Positions 23,630 to 31,124 of a stretch of 52,500 nucleotides of DNA are shown here, piece after piece. Under the pieces are notes generated by a model. That model saw only the letters and a program-made list of their open reading frames with translations, made no database searches and was not told where the DNA came from. The DNA is taken from positions 1 through 52,500 of IMG/VR virus record IMGVR_UViG_3300017742_000010, one strand, 5' to 3'. The translations under genes were made by a program, and so were the position numbers. Position 1 is the stretch's first letter, and each line of letters begins with the position of its first letter. The DNA comes from a virus.

Positions 23630-23658
23630 TTGACTTTTATACCAAAATGTTGTATAAT
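23630..23658 (+). promoter_or_regulatory. Near-consensus sigma70 promoter for the lipoprotein-hemB cassette
   Basis: TTGACT at 23630-23635, 17-nt spacer, TATAAT at 23653-23658. Only one base is off consensus. Start of transcription would be near 23665, 22 nt before the lipoprotein ATG. Confidence 0.82.
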
Positions 23659-23686
23659 TATTGAGGAAACACTAACAAGGACTACA

Positions 23687-23890
23687 ATGAAAAGTATTGC
23701 AATATTAATATTAACTTTCTTCACAGTGTCGGCTTGTTCTATTAAAGAACCAAGAGTATCATTTGGAAAAAAATGTTCAATGACTGATGACAACATCACT
23801 TATTCGTATGTTTGGATCTATGATAAAAACACTGGTCTGCCAGCAGACGAAGAACAGTGTGCGGCACTTCCTAAAAAAGAAGAGAAGTAA
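23687..23890 (+). CDS. Small predicted lipoprotein
   Basis: 67 aa from the ATG at 23687. MKSIAILILTFFTVSAC is a short lipoprotein signal: one Lys, a hydrophobic core and the lipobox V-S-A-C, with Cys17 as the lipidated residue. The mature part is about 50 residues and polar, with further cysteines (KKCSM, EEQCAAL) and an aromatic YSYVWIYD segment. Function unknown; small phage lipoproteins are sometimes used in superinfection exclusion, lysis or outer-membrane targeting, but nothing here settles it. It is the first gene after the sigma70 promoter and ends 4 nt before hemB. An in-frame upstream start at 23630 lies inside the promoter and is rejected. Confidence 0.7.
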   Translation: MKSIAILILTFFTVSACSIKEPRVSFGKKCSMTDDNITYSYVWIYDKNTGLPADEEQCAALPKKEEK

Positions 23891-23894
23891 TCAG

Positions 23895-24695
23895 ATGGAC
23901 TTAATCCAGCCATTGTTTGTCAACGAAAAAGGCAGAACAGAAACGGCTGGATTGGGCGTCCACAATAGTAGTTTTTCCGAAATCTTAATTAACGATCAGA
24001 TACAACAAGATGTAGACAAAGGTGTTGACAGTTTCTTGTTGTTTATCACACCACAATATAAAACTTGGACTCCTGATTGGAGTTTTAATCAAAGAATTGT
24101 AAATCAAATAAAAACAAAATTTCCTAAAATACAATTAATTGTAGATGTATGTTTGTGTTCTACTTTGCCAGATGGACATTGTAGAGTGATGGATAAACCA
24201 GACACTAGTGAAGCATTGTTGATTGATTTGGGTAAGAAATTAGAATCAGCAGGTGCAGACATATTGGCTCCATCAGACATGGGAGATAATACAGTGCAAA
24301 ATTTAAAAGCAGAAACCAACTGTGAAGTGATGGCATATGTGAAATATCGAAGTGTGTTTTACAGTTCATTCAGAGATCTTGCAGACAGTACCCCAACCAC
24401 TGAAAGAACATATCAATTGCCTATCAACGGTGATTCAGGAATGACTGCCACAGCAAATAAATTTAAAACACAAAAAGCAGATTATATCCTACTTAAACCA
24501 GCACAACACAGTTTGAATGAATTAAGCATGATATCCATCAGCACATATAATCCAGTAGGATTGTATCAAGTGAGTGATGAATACAAAGGATTGCCCACGA
24601 TAGAGCATCAAATAGAAATTGCTAAAGTGTATCGCAAAGCAGGTGCTAAATTTTTAGTAACATACGGAGCAAGAGACATAATTGGTAAAATTTAA
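23895..24695 (+). CDS. hemB: Porphobilinogen synthase (delta-aminolevulinate dehydratase) HemB
   Basis: 266 aa. HemB joins two 5-aminolevulinate molecules to porphobilinogen, the first common step to heme, siroheme, B12 and chlorophyll. Visible family blocks: DLIQPLFVNEKGR (2-14), VDVCLCSTLPDGHCRV (83-98) with the zinc cysteines 86, 88 and 96, AGADILAPSDMGDNTV (119-134), AYVKYRSVFYSSFRDLADS (147-165) with Schiff-base Lys150, DYILLKPA (196-203) with Lys201, and VGLYQVSDEY near the C-terminus. Both catalytic lysines and the Cys3 zinc site are intact, so it looks active. It lacks the about 30-residue N-terminal arm that assembles the cellular octamer (usual length about 325-340). It lies 4 nt after the lipoprotein gene, and the next ORF starts 1 nt after it. 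Confidence 0.92.
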   Translation: MDLIQPLFVNEKGRTETAGLGVHNSSFSEILINDQIQQDVDKGVDSFLLFITPQYKTWTPDWSFNQRIVNQIKTKFPKIQLIVDVCLCSTLPDGHCRVMDKPDTSEALLIDLGKKLESAGADILAPSDMGDNTVQNLKAETNCEVMAYVKYRSVFYSSFRDLADSTPTTERTYQLPINGDSGMTATANKFKTQKADYILLKPAQHSLNELSMISISTYNPVGLYQVSDEYKGLPTIEHQIEIAKVYRKAGAKFLVTYGARDIIGKI

Positions 24696-24696
24696 T

Positions 24697-24969
24697 ATGG
24701 AACACGAAAAAATATTATTAGAATTTCGAGAATACATGGATAGAATACAAGTATGGAAAAACAATCATGGAATATTCATCAACGATATTAAAAAATTAGA
24801 AAACACAATGAACAAAATGTATGATGAATACACCACTATTTTAATAGATTACCGTAGAACTAAAAAAGATAGATACCTAGAAGATGCCAATTCTGTGCTC
24901 ATAGAAGCCATAAACCTAGCAAAAAAGTTCTCAAAAGTTGAACTGATAGCATCACTCAGCAAACGATAA
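24697..24969 (+). CDS. Small coiled-coil protein, function unknown
   Basis: 90 aa from the ATG at 24697, one base after the hemB stop, so probably co-translated. Helical and charged: EKILLEFREYMDRIQVWKNN, KLENTMNKMYDEYTTILIDY, then VLIEAINLAKKFSKVELIAS. I recognise no family. It is the last gene of the sigma70-driven cassette, and a GATAAATA octamer overlaps its stop codon. An alternative ATG 15 nt earlier lies inside hemB. Confidence 0.6.
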   Translation: MEHEKILLEFREYMDRIQVWKNNHGIFINDIKKLENTMNKMYDEYTTILIDYRRTKKDRYLEDANSVLIEAINLAKKFSKVELIASLSKR

Positions 24970-24972
24970 ATA
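24965..24972 (+). promoter_or_regulatory. Late promoter octamer GATAAATA with a 105-nt leader
   Basis: GATAAATA overlaps the preceding stop codon and precedes the gene at 25078. The leader holds a 7-bp inverted repeat CTTTGAC/GTCAAAG (24990-25007) and a short direct repeat CCGGATAG. Confidence 0.5.
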
Positions 24973-25077
24973 CCTTTAGTTCAAACGTACTTTGACCTAT
25001 GTCAAAGACTTATGCAGTAATAAACCCACTGCGTACCGGATAGAACCCGGATAGGACTACTTTATAGGAGAAAAAAA

Positions 25078-25536
25078 ATGGGAAGACCACTTAACAAAAG
25101 ACTGTTCACAACAGCGGCTGGCGGTGCAACTGCCGGTGCAAATGAAATAAAAGTAAACTTTCACAATGGTGGAGCAGTTGTAGAAGGTACTATTGTCAGA
25201 CAAAAAGGATCTAAAAAATTCGTAGTTGCTGAAACTGGTGCCACAGATACTGAATTTACGTGTGTATTAAAGACTGGTGTATTACCAGCGGCTTTAAGTG
25301 CAGGCGAAATGTCAATATCAGTACAAGGTTCTGATGCAGAAACTTACGGTGTAAGTAAAATTTCAGGACGTACTCTAACACTTGCTAAACCAAGTGCCAC
25401 AGGTACAAATGCTCTAGACGGCTTGAAACAAGCATGGGGATTTGCCGCGGCGGCGACTGGTTCAGTTAAAGTTGAAGAAGCAGGTGATGACGACGTTGCT
25501 AACGCAGATGACGACGACTTCACAGCAGACGCATAA
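25078..25536 (+). CDS. Virion-associated protein of the MGRPLNKR family, unknown function
   Basis: 152 aa. The start MGRPLNKRLF is one I associate with a small structural protein repeatedly found near fibre genes of marine T4-like phages, but its role is not known to me. It is rich in beta-type sequence (GAVVEGTIVRQKGSKKFVVA, FTCVLKTGVLPAALSAGEMS) and ends in an acidic tail of Asp/Glu (about 133-152). AGGAG ribosome site, 8 nt. Followed by a long GNRA-loop hairpin. Confidence 0.6.
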   Translation: MGRPLNKRLFTTAAGGATAGANEIKVNFHNGGAVVEGTIVRQKGSKKFVVAETGATDTEFTCVLKTGVLPAALSAGEMSISVQGSDAETYGVSKISGRTLTLAKPSATGTNALDGLKQAWGFAAAATGSVKVEEAGDDDVANADDDDFTADA

Positions 25537-25548
25537 TATAAAATACAG

Positions 25549-25574
25549 TTTAGGGAGTGGCAACACTCCCTAAA
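25549..25574 (+). terminator. 11-bp perfect hairpin with GCAA loop
   Basis: TTTAGGGAGTG, loop GCAA, CACTCCCTAAA. There is no clear T tract afterwards (TTATAAAAAAC), so it may stabilise the end of the upstream message or act as a weak terminator. Confidence 0.5.
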
Positions 25575-25586
25575 TTATAAAAAACT

Positions 25587-26609
25587 ATGGCAAAAACAGT
25601 TTATTTAGAAAAAGGTGATTACAAAATTAAAGTAGCAGATGCCTCGAATAAAATCGAGTTAGATGCCACAGAAACTTTAGTAAAAGGTAATTTAACAATA
25701 GAAGGAACAACTACAACAGTTGAGTCTACTGTTACCACTATCACAGACAATATTATTACTTTGAATTCTGGAGAAACAAGTCCAGGAATAAATGCAGTTA
25801 AAAATTATCAAGCAGGAATAGAGATTGATAGAGGAACACTTAATGATGTGGCAATAATTTATGATGAATCTATTGCATGGAACAATCCAAGCACACAAAC
25901 AGTTTCACAAGGACCAAACTTACAAGGACCTGGTTATGGTTCATACAAAATTTCTTCATCAGACGGCAACGACATTTTAGCATTAAGAGTTGCCAACATC
26001 AACAACAACAATGCAATATATTTTGAGCCAGGCGGAACTGGTACTTTAAGATTAGGAGCCAGTATTGCTCCAGCAAACTACATCAGTAGAATGAGTGATG
26101 ACAATGATATCCCAAATAAAAAATATGTGGATGATGAAATCAATGCTGTTGTAATCGGTGCGGCTTTTCCAAGAATAGTTCAAGGTGATACAGAAGTAAA
26201 AATCACAGACAACAGTACATCTGGTCAAACATCAAAAATAGAAGTTACTATTGATGGAACATTATTAGGATTATGGGAGCCAAATAGATTTGAATTGTAT
26301 CAACAAACAACAGATATTGGTAGTATTAGAATTGAAGGTGATACCATCAGCAGTCTTAATTCAAACCAAGATTTAGAATTGGTAGCACCAGGAACAGGGT
26401 CTGTAAGGGCAAATGATTCCTTCGTGATCGGCAATAGACCAAGTGTGCAAGATTCTGCTATAGACCCGTTATATGACGCCAACGGCGTTAAATTGTATGC
26501 AAAAACACCATCTGGAGGAGATACAGGATTATATTTTGTAAATACAAATGACATAAGAGGAGAAGTGATCAGCAAGAATAGAGCACTACTTTTTGGATTA
26601 ATTTTTTAA
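25587..26609 (+). CDS. Tail-fibre-like structural protein
   Basis: 340 aa. Beta-rich, with the short repeated pattern of fibre shafts: LDATETLVKGNLTIEGTTTT, TITDNIITLNSGE, then GDTISSLNSNQDLELVAPGT, a phrase pattern (ITS.N.DQDLEL.apGTGsV) recurring in the large fibres downstream. It contains IPNKKYVDDEINAV, the common 'P.KkYVD' fibre motif. It ends hydrophobic (LLFGLIF). No receptor-binding domain recognised. First gene of the fibre block, 10 nt before the next ATG. Confidence 0.6.
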   Translation: MAKTVYLEKGDYKIKVADASNKIELDATETLVKGNLTIEGTTTTVESTVTTITDNIITLNSGETSPGINAVKNYQAGIEIDRGTLNDVAIIYDESIAWNNPSTQTVSQGPNLQGPGYGSYKISSSDGNDILALRVANINNNNAIYFEPGGTGTLRLGASIAPANYISRMSDDNDIPNKKYVDDEINAVVIGAAFPRIVQGDTEVKITDNSTSGQTSKIEVTIDGTLLGLWEPNRFELYQQTTDIGSIRIEGDTISSLNSNQDLELVAPGTGSVRANDSFVIGNRPSVQDSAIDPLYDANGVKLYAKTPSGGDTGLYFVNTNDIRGEVISKNRALLFGLIF

Positions 26610-26619
26610 AGGAGAAACA

Positions 26620-26946
26620 ATGGCAATAACAAACGCAAACGTAAATGGAACACAAGATGTTCTTACAGTACCTGCAGGTAAAAGTTATGCTGTTACATCT
26701 ATATTGATCACAAATGTTGGTCCAGAAGATGCTACAGGTGGAGAAGATAGTAATTTCACTTTGTATGCAGTGACTGGAGCCTACATTGCAAACCAATCTA
26801 TGATAGTTAACAATGCATTATTACCGGGAGCAGAAACATTCACACTAGATTCAGAAAAAATAGTGTTGGGTGCTGGAGACGTTATCAAAGTTGCTCAGTC
26901 AGGTAATAACAATCTTTCAGTTGTAGTAAGTTACTTGGAGGTGTAA
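26620..26946 (+). CDS. Small beta-sandwich fibre-associated protein (family A)
   Basis: 108 aa: VLTVPAGKSYAVTSILITNV, NFTLYAVTG, MIVNNALLPGAETFTLDSEK, then LGAGDVIKVAQ. Pattern 'vP..k.~~v~si.i.N...~....t......~i..~~~l.PG......~~i.L..Gd.l.v......~~~~~Sy~E' is shared with the proteins at 34864 and 48276, each placed after a fibre gene. Likely a virion component attached to or capping fibres, but unproven. The stop overlaps the next ATG as TAATG. Confidence 0.55.
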   Translation: MAITNANVNGTQDVLTVPAGKSYAVTSILITNVGPEDATGGEDSNFTLYAVTGAYIANQSMIVNNALLPGAETFTLDSEKIVLGAGDVIKVAQSGNNNLSVVVSYLEV

Positions 26947-27743
26947 TGAGATATTTAAAACGTCAATCAACTAATAAAAGATTATTAAACGGTAAAGGTT
27001 TAATATACACTCAGTACGAAACAATTGAAGCACAATCAACAGGTGCATTTTTAGTTCCAAAAGGAACTCAAGTACAACGTCCCACTTCACCCATTGAAGG
27101 ACAATTGAGATTCAACACAACATTAAGACAACTTGAAGTGTATGAGTCATTAGGCGGTGGCGCTCCAGTATGGAAACAATTTAGATTATCAGAACCACAA
27201 AACATTGTAGTACAAAATTTAAGTAATGGTGATGACACAGAAGTAAACTTTGGAATTCTAAATGATGGATTTGGATCAGGATTGGGTTATCCAACTGCGT
27301 CAGAAAATGTTTTAGTAATGGTGGAAAACGTTTTACAAATTCCAAACACTAACTACACATTAACACAAAATCCATGTGATGTAAACAGTAATATAGTAAG
27401 TGCTGTGGCAAATTACAATTCAACAGGCGTTGGTGCTTATGTTAGTTCAAATGCCGCATTGATTGATTGGCAATCCAAAGGATATCATGTTGGACAAACA
27501 GTTGTTGTAACAGGATCTGCCACTAATAACGGAACAAAAACAGTAACAGCAGTAACACCTACTCATTTAAGTGTAAACACTTTGTTGAATACTGAAGCAA
27601 ACCTTGGTGGTGGAAACACATTTAACATGGACGGAAAAAGTTCTGTAACAGGATTATCTTACCCATCAGGACAATATATTACATTTGGAACAGCAGTTCC
27701 AACAGGTAAACCAGTCACTGTTTTACACAACTTTGACAAATAA
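26946..27743 (+). CDS. Fibre-region structural protein
   Basis: 265 aa. It has the segment VPKGTQVQRPTSPIEGQLRF, then NTTLRQLEVYESLGGGAPVW, a motif that recurs near the ends of fibre proteins here ('P.GTtaqRP..p..G.iRyNt....~E.Y~g..W'). Beta-rich middle: VLVMVENVLQIPNTNYTL, ending with FGTAVPTGKPVTVLHNF. This kind of protein, between small family A and the large fibres, is common in marine T4-like phages. No enzyme motif seen. Confidence 0.55.
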   Translation: MRYLKRQSTNKRLLNGKGLIYTQYETIEAQSTGAFLVPKGTQVQRPTSPIEGQLRFNTTLRQLEVYESLGGGAPVWKQFRLSEPQNIVVQNLSNGDDTEVNFGILNDGFGSGLGYPTASENVLVMVENVLQIPNTNYTLTQNPCDVNSNIVSAVANYNSTGVGAYVSSNAALIDWQSKGYHVGQTVVVTGSATNNGTKTVTAVTPTHLSVNTLLNTEANLGGGNTFNMDGKSSVTGLSYPSGQYITFGTAVPTGKPVTVLHNFDK

Positions 27744-27760
27744 TTCCTTTACCAAATTTC

Positions 27761-27768
27761 AATAAATA
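27761..27768 (+). promoter_or_regulatory. Late promoter octamer AATAAATA
   Basis: 16 nt before the 1054-aa fibre ATG. Ribosome site AAAGGAG lies between them. Confidence 0.5.
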
Positions 27769-27784
27769 CTAAAAAAGGAGTGCT

Positions 27785-30700
27785 ATGGCAGTAACCAATG
27801 TAGGTAGAATATCAGGACCATTATTAAAAGAAAATCTTACAAGAACGTCGGATTTGGCTTTTGAAACGGATCTTTTATTCATCGGACACACCAACGGTAG
27901 AATAGGTGTCAAGAACTCCGCTCCCACAAGAGATTTTCAAGTAACAGGCAATGCTATCTACAGAGGCGATTTAATTGCCACAAACTCCGCATCAATTGGA
28001 AACATTGATATAGACGGTCCAACAAACACATTTTCAACATTGACTGGGCCTATCAACATGAATGCCACTACTAAATTTCAAATGACTGAATTACGCACAG
28101 GTAATTTAGCATTTACTAACAGTGGAATAAGAGCATACAATGGTGAGGATATCATATTTCAACCAGGACCTGGTACAGGTAAAATGATTATTCCATCAGA
28201 CCTAAACACAACAGGAAATATTCATGCTACAGGAGATATTTCTTTTGATGGAAATATTTTTATAGGTGGTGATGGTCCAGAAGATACTTTAAGTTTTAAA
28301 GGTGACATTGAATCAGATTTAATTCCTGACGTAACTGGAACTTATGATATAGGTTCTAATGGTCAGCGTTGGGGAGATATGCACGTACAAACCATGACAG
28401 GTTTGAATGATATCACAATCGATAACACAATTTCTTTATCAGGTGTTGCTGTTAACTTAGGTATTGAAAATAAATGGTATGTGAGTACCAACGGTACTGA
28501 TTTATTAGCAGGTAATCACCCTAACTTTGCGTTTGGAACAATACGTCATGCATTGGCATACATTGAAGAAAGCACAGCAGGTCCACATGAACTACACATT
28601 TTACCTGGCACATACACAGAACAATTTCCATTAGAAGTACCAGCAAACGTAACTGTAAAAGGTACCGGCATAAGATCAGTTACAATTAAACCAGATGTGC
28701 CTAATAGATATCAAGATGCATTTTTAATGAACGATGCGTCTTCCGTTTCTGATTTAAGTATTGTAGATTTTCATTATGATGCAAACACTGATCGTGGTTA
28801 CGGATTTAGATTTTCTGACAACGCCGGTATTGTTACAAAATCACCATACATACAAAATGTTTCAGTGGTAACACAAGGAGACACACGAACAGCAACTGAC
28901 CCAAGAGGATTTGATTCAGGAGATGCAGGTAGAGGTGCATTGGTAGATAGCAATGTTTTAGATACAGCATCACCAAGAACATCAATGTTATTCAATATGG
29001 TTACATTTATTACTCCGGGTGCAGATGCAGTAACAGTTAAAAACGGATCAAAAATAGAATTTATCAATTGCTTTACTTACTTTGCAAATAGAGGTTTGTA
29101 TCTACAACACACATTAAATCAATACACGCCAACAGCAGGAAGTTATAATCCTGCAACTGGTGTAATGACTTTAACTATTGGCAACCACTCAATAAGAGTT
29201 AACGAAACAATTACTATTGCAGACAACAGTTTAACTTTCACGTGTGCTATGGATGGTCATGCAACAGATCACACTTACCCAAGACCATCAGATCCTTATT
29301 CAGTTAAAAAGATTACAATCACAGAAACAACTGCTACATCTATTACTTGTAACGTTGGTATATCAAGCAACGTAACAGCACACCTATTTAAAAGTGCAAC
29401 TGCAAATGCTGTAACAGAAGGCACAATGAACGAAGCAAGAGTAATTGCAAGTGCAACAATATATGGTAATCAAGGTGTTGTAGCAGATGGAAACGGAAGT
29501 TTGGCATATCTAATCAGTCATAATTTTGCTTATGTTGGTTCAGGAAAAAATGTAGAAAATGATGTGGACACTATTGATCAAACTAATGAAGTTGTGACAA
29601 CAAATAATGCAAGAGTTCATTTTGTAAGTCAAGACCAAGGCGGAGATTTTAGAGTTGGCGATAATTTTATTGTAGATTTAGGAAAAGGTACAACGTCGAT
29701 AGCAGTGAATGATGGTGAATTAGGTGCGTCAACATTAACAGTTGGTGTACAAGGTAAAGAAACTCTTGTTGATGCTACAAAAATAGATGTACCAAATTTT
29801 AGAATTTCAAACAACACAATCCAAACATTAAACAACAGTCTTTCAATAGGTGCTGTTGGATCATCCAATGCTGTAAATTTAACTGCAAATGTTTTGATGC
29901 CTAAAGTTGATATCACAGGTAATGCCACAATAGGTGGATCAGGATTAAATTTTGGAAATGATGCTGGAGACACTGTAAATTTTGCAATGGATTTTGAACA
30001 AGATTTATTACCAAGTCAAGATACTCAAAGCAATATAGGTAGTGCAACAAAAAATTGGAAAGAAACAAATTCATCAAGAATAACTTTAGATAATATTGAT
30101 ATTCACAATAACACTATTCAAACCACAGACACAAATTCACAATTAGAATTAAGAGCAACCGGTACAGGTAAAGTTAATTTAGGCACTGTTGGATTCAAAA
30201 CAAATATATCATCTGCATCAGGAGATGTTGCATTTAGTGGAGGAACAACTAACACAATAATCAACTCCACAAGTCATCTATCTCTACCATCAGGAACCAC
30301 AGCACAAAATCCTAATCAAGGAAATGCTGTAAGGTTTGATTCAAGTATAAATGAATTTGAATTATTTTCAACAGGTAAAATAGCACTGAATGGAATAAAA
30401 GATGGTGACCGAGACACTAATATTGATTTAAGCAGTAACAAATTTACTTTTTACACAGCCAATGGATATGCTGGTGAAATAGACGGTGCAGGTAACTTAA
30501 TTGTACCTAAGTTTGCTAGTCAAGATCAGATTTCAATTAATGGCAACACAATAGGTGTGGGTAGTGCCTCAAATCCACAAGCAGGTTTCACAGCAAACGG
30601 AACGGGGAAAGTGGTGCTAGACACTGCTAATCTTGAAGTTTCTGGGGCAACTATTGAGAACAAAGTCGTCAACCAAGATATCACATTCACAGGAACAGGT

Positions 30701-30949
30701 TTAAAACAAAACAGAACAGTACAATTTGAGTCAACCAACGGATATATAGGACCATTTGGAACAACTGTACAACGTGATGCCACAACTGCTAGACTAGGAG
30801 CAATATGGTGGAACTCGGACAGTGGTCTTTTAGAAGTGTATGCTGGAGCAGTGGATGGTTGGGTTTCTTCCATTGGTGTGCAATCTGTCACAGTTACAGA
30901 CGAAATTGCGGAAGATCTCAATGTGGTTTACAACCTCATATTAAACTAG
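27785..30949 (+). CDS. Large tail fibre protein with pectate-lyase-like beta-helix
   Basis: 1054 aa. It begins AVTNVGRISGPLLKENLTRT SDLAFETDLLFI. The start closely matches that of the 1243-aa protein downstream, so the two are paralogues. Residues about 230-430 look like a right-handed beta-helix: KWYVSTNGTDLLAGNHPNFA, then HILPGTYTEQFPLEVPANVT VKGTGIRSV, ending NCFTYFANRGLY. Residues about 610-640 read HFVSQDQGGDFRVGDNFIVD, a block shared with the other fibres. The C-terminal half repeats 'N.I....~tiGsA..~G~G~V.l'. The last 40 residues carry LGAIWWNSDSGLLEVYAGAV. Virion fibre or baseplate appendage; no catalytic residue confirmed. Confidence 0.68.
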   Translation: MAVTNVGRISGPLLKENLTRTSDLAFETDLLFIGHTNGRIGVKNSAPTRDFQVTGNAIYRGDLIATNSASIGNIDIDGPTNTFSTLTGPINMNATTKFQMTELRTGNLAFTNSGIRAYNGEDIIFQPGPGTGKMIIPSDLNTTGNIHATGDISFDGNIFIGGDGPEDTLSFKGDIESDLIPDVTGTYDIGSNGQRWGDMHVQTMTGLNDITIDNTISLSGVAVNLGIENKWYVSTNGTDLLAGNHPNFAFGTIRHALAYIEESTAGPHELHILPGTYTEQFPLEVPANVTVKGTGIRSVTIKPDVPNRYQDAFLMNDASSVSDLSIVDFHYDANTDRGYGFRFSDNAGIVTKSPYIQNVSVVTQGDTRTATDPRGFDSGDAGRGALVDSNVLDTASPRTSMLFNMVTFITPGADAVTVKNGSKIEFINCFTYFANRGLYLQHTLNQYTPTAGSYNPATGVMTLTIGNHSIRVNETITIADNSLTFTCAMDGHATDHTYPRPSDPYSVKKITITETTATSITCNVGISSNVTAHLFKSATANAVTEGTMNEARVIASATIYGNQGVVADGNGSLAYLISHNFAYVGSGKNVENDVDTIDQTNEVVTTNNARVHFVSQDQGGDFRVGDNFIVDLGKGTTSIAVNDGELGASTLTVGVQGKETLVDATKIDVPNFRISNNTIQTLNNSLSIGAVGSSNAVNLTANVLMPKVDITGNATIGGSGLNFGNDAGDTVNFAMDFEQDLLPSQDTQSNIGSATKNWKETNSSRITLDNIDIHNNTIQTTDTNSQLELRATGTGKVNLGTVGFKTNISSASGDVAFSGGTTNTIINSTSHLSLPSGTTAQNPNQGNAVRFDSSINEFELFSTGKIALNGIKDGDRDTNIDLSSNKFTFYTANGYAGEIDGAGNLIVPKFASQDQISINGNTIGVGSASNPQAGFTANGTGKVVLDTANLEVSGATIENKVVNQDITFTGTGLKQNRTVQFESTNGYIGPFGTTVQRDATTARLGAIWWNSDSGLLEVYAGAVDGWVSSIGVQSVTVTDEIAEDLNVVYNLILN

Positions 30950-30986
30950 TATAAATTAACCTTGTACAATATAATACCAAAAGACC

Positions 30987-30994
30987 GATAAATA
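30987..30994 (+). promoter_or_regulatory. Late promoter octamer GATAAATA with a 130-nt leader
   Basis: GATAAATA, then a 130-nt untranslated region before the 1243-aa fibre ATG. The leader contains the hairpins GAATC/GATTC (31006-31021) and GGGA/TCCC near 31092. Confidence 0.5.
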
Positions 30995-31124
30995 ATACTA
31001 ATGCAGAATCCGACCAGATTCAGCAGGACAAACCGTGGTACAACCGACGAAGAACTTATGAATAATGTAAGGTGAAAATCAGGTTGGTGGGACAAGATCC
31101 CCGTGCTATAAAGGAGCAAAAACA

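Noticed and set aside
23787-23894. Earlier in-frame start for HemB giving 302 aa
   Set aside because: That stretch overlaps the lipoprotein gene in another frame and its residues do not resemble the HemB N-terminal arm. Homology begins at the ATG at 23895.
24992-25030. TTGACC at 24992 as a sigma70 -35 for gene 25078
   Set aside because: No TATAAT-like hexamer at 17 nt (CAGTAA). The hexamer is part of an inverted repeat, and the late octamer upstream is the better candidate.
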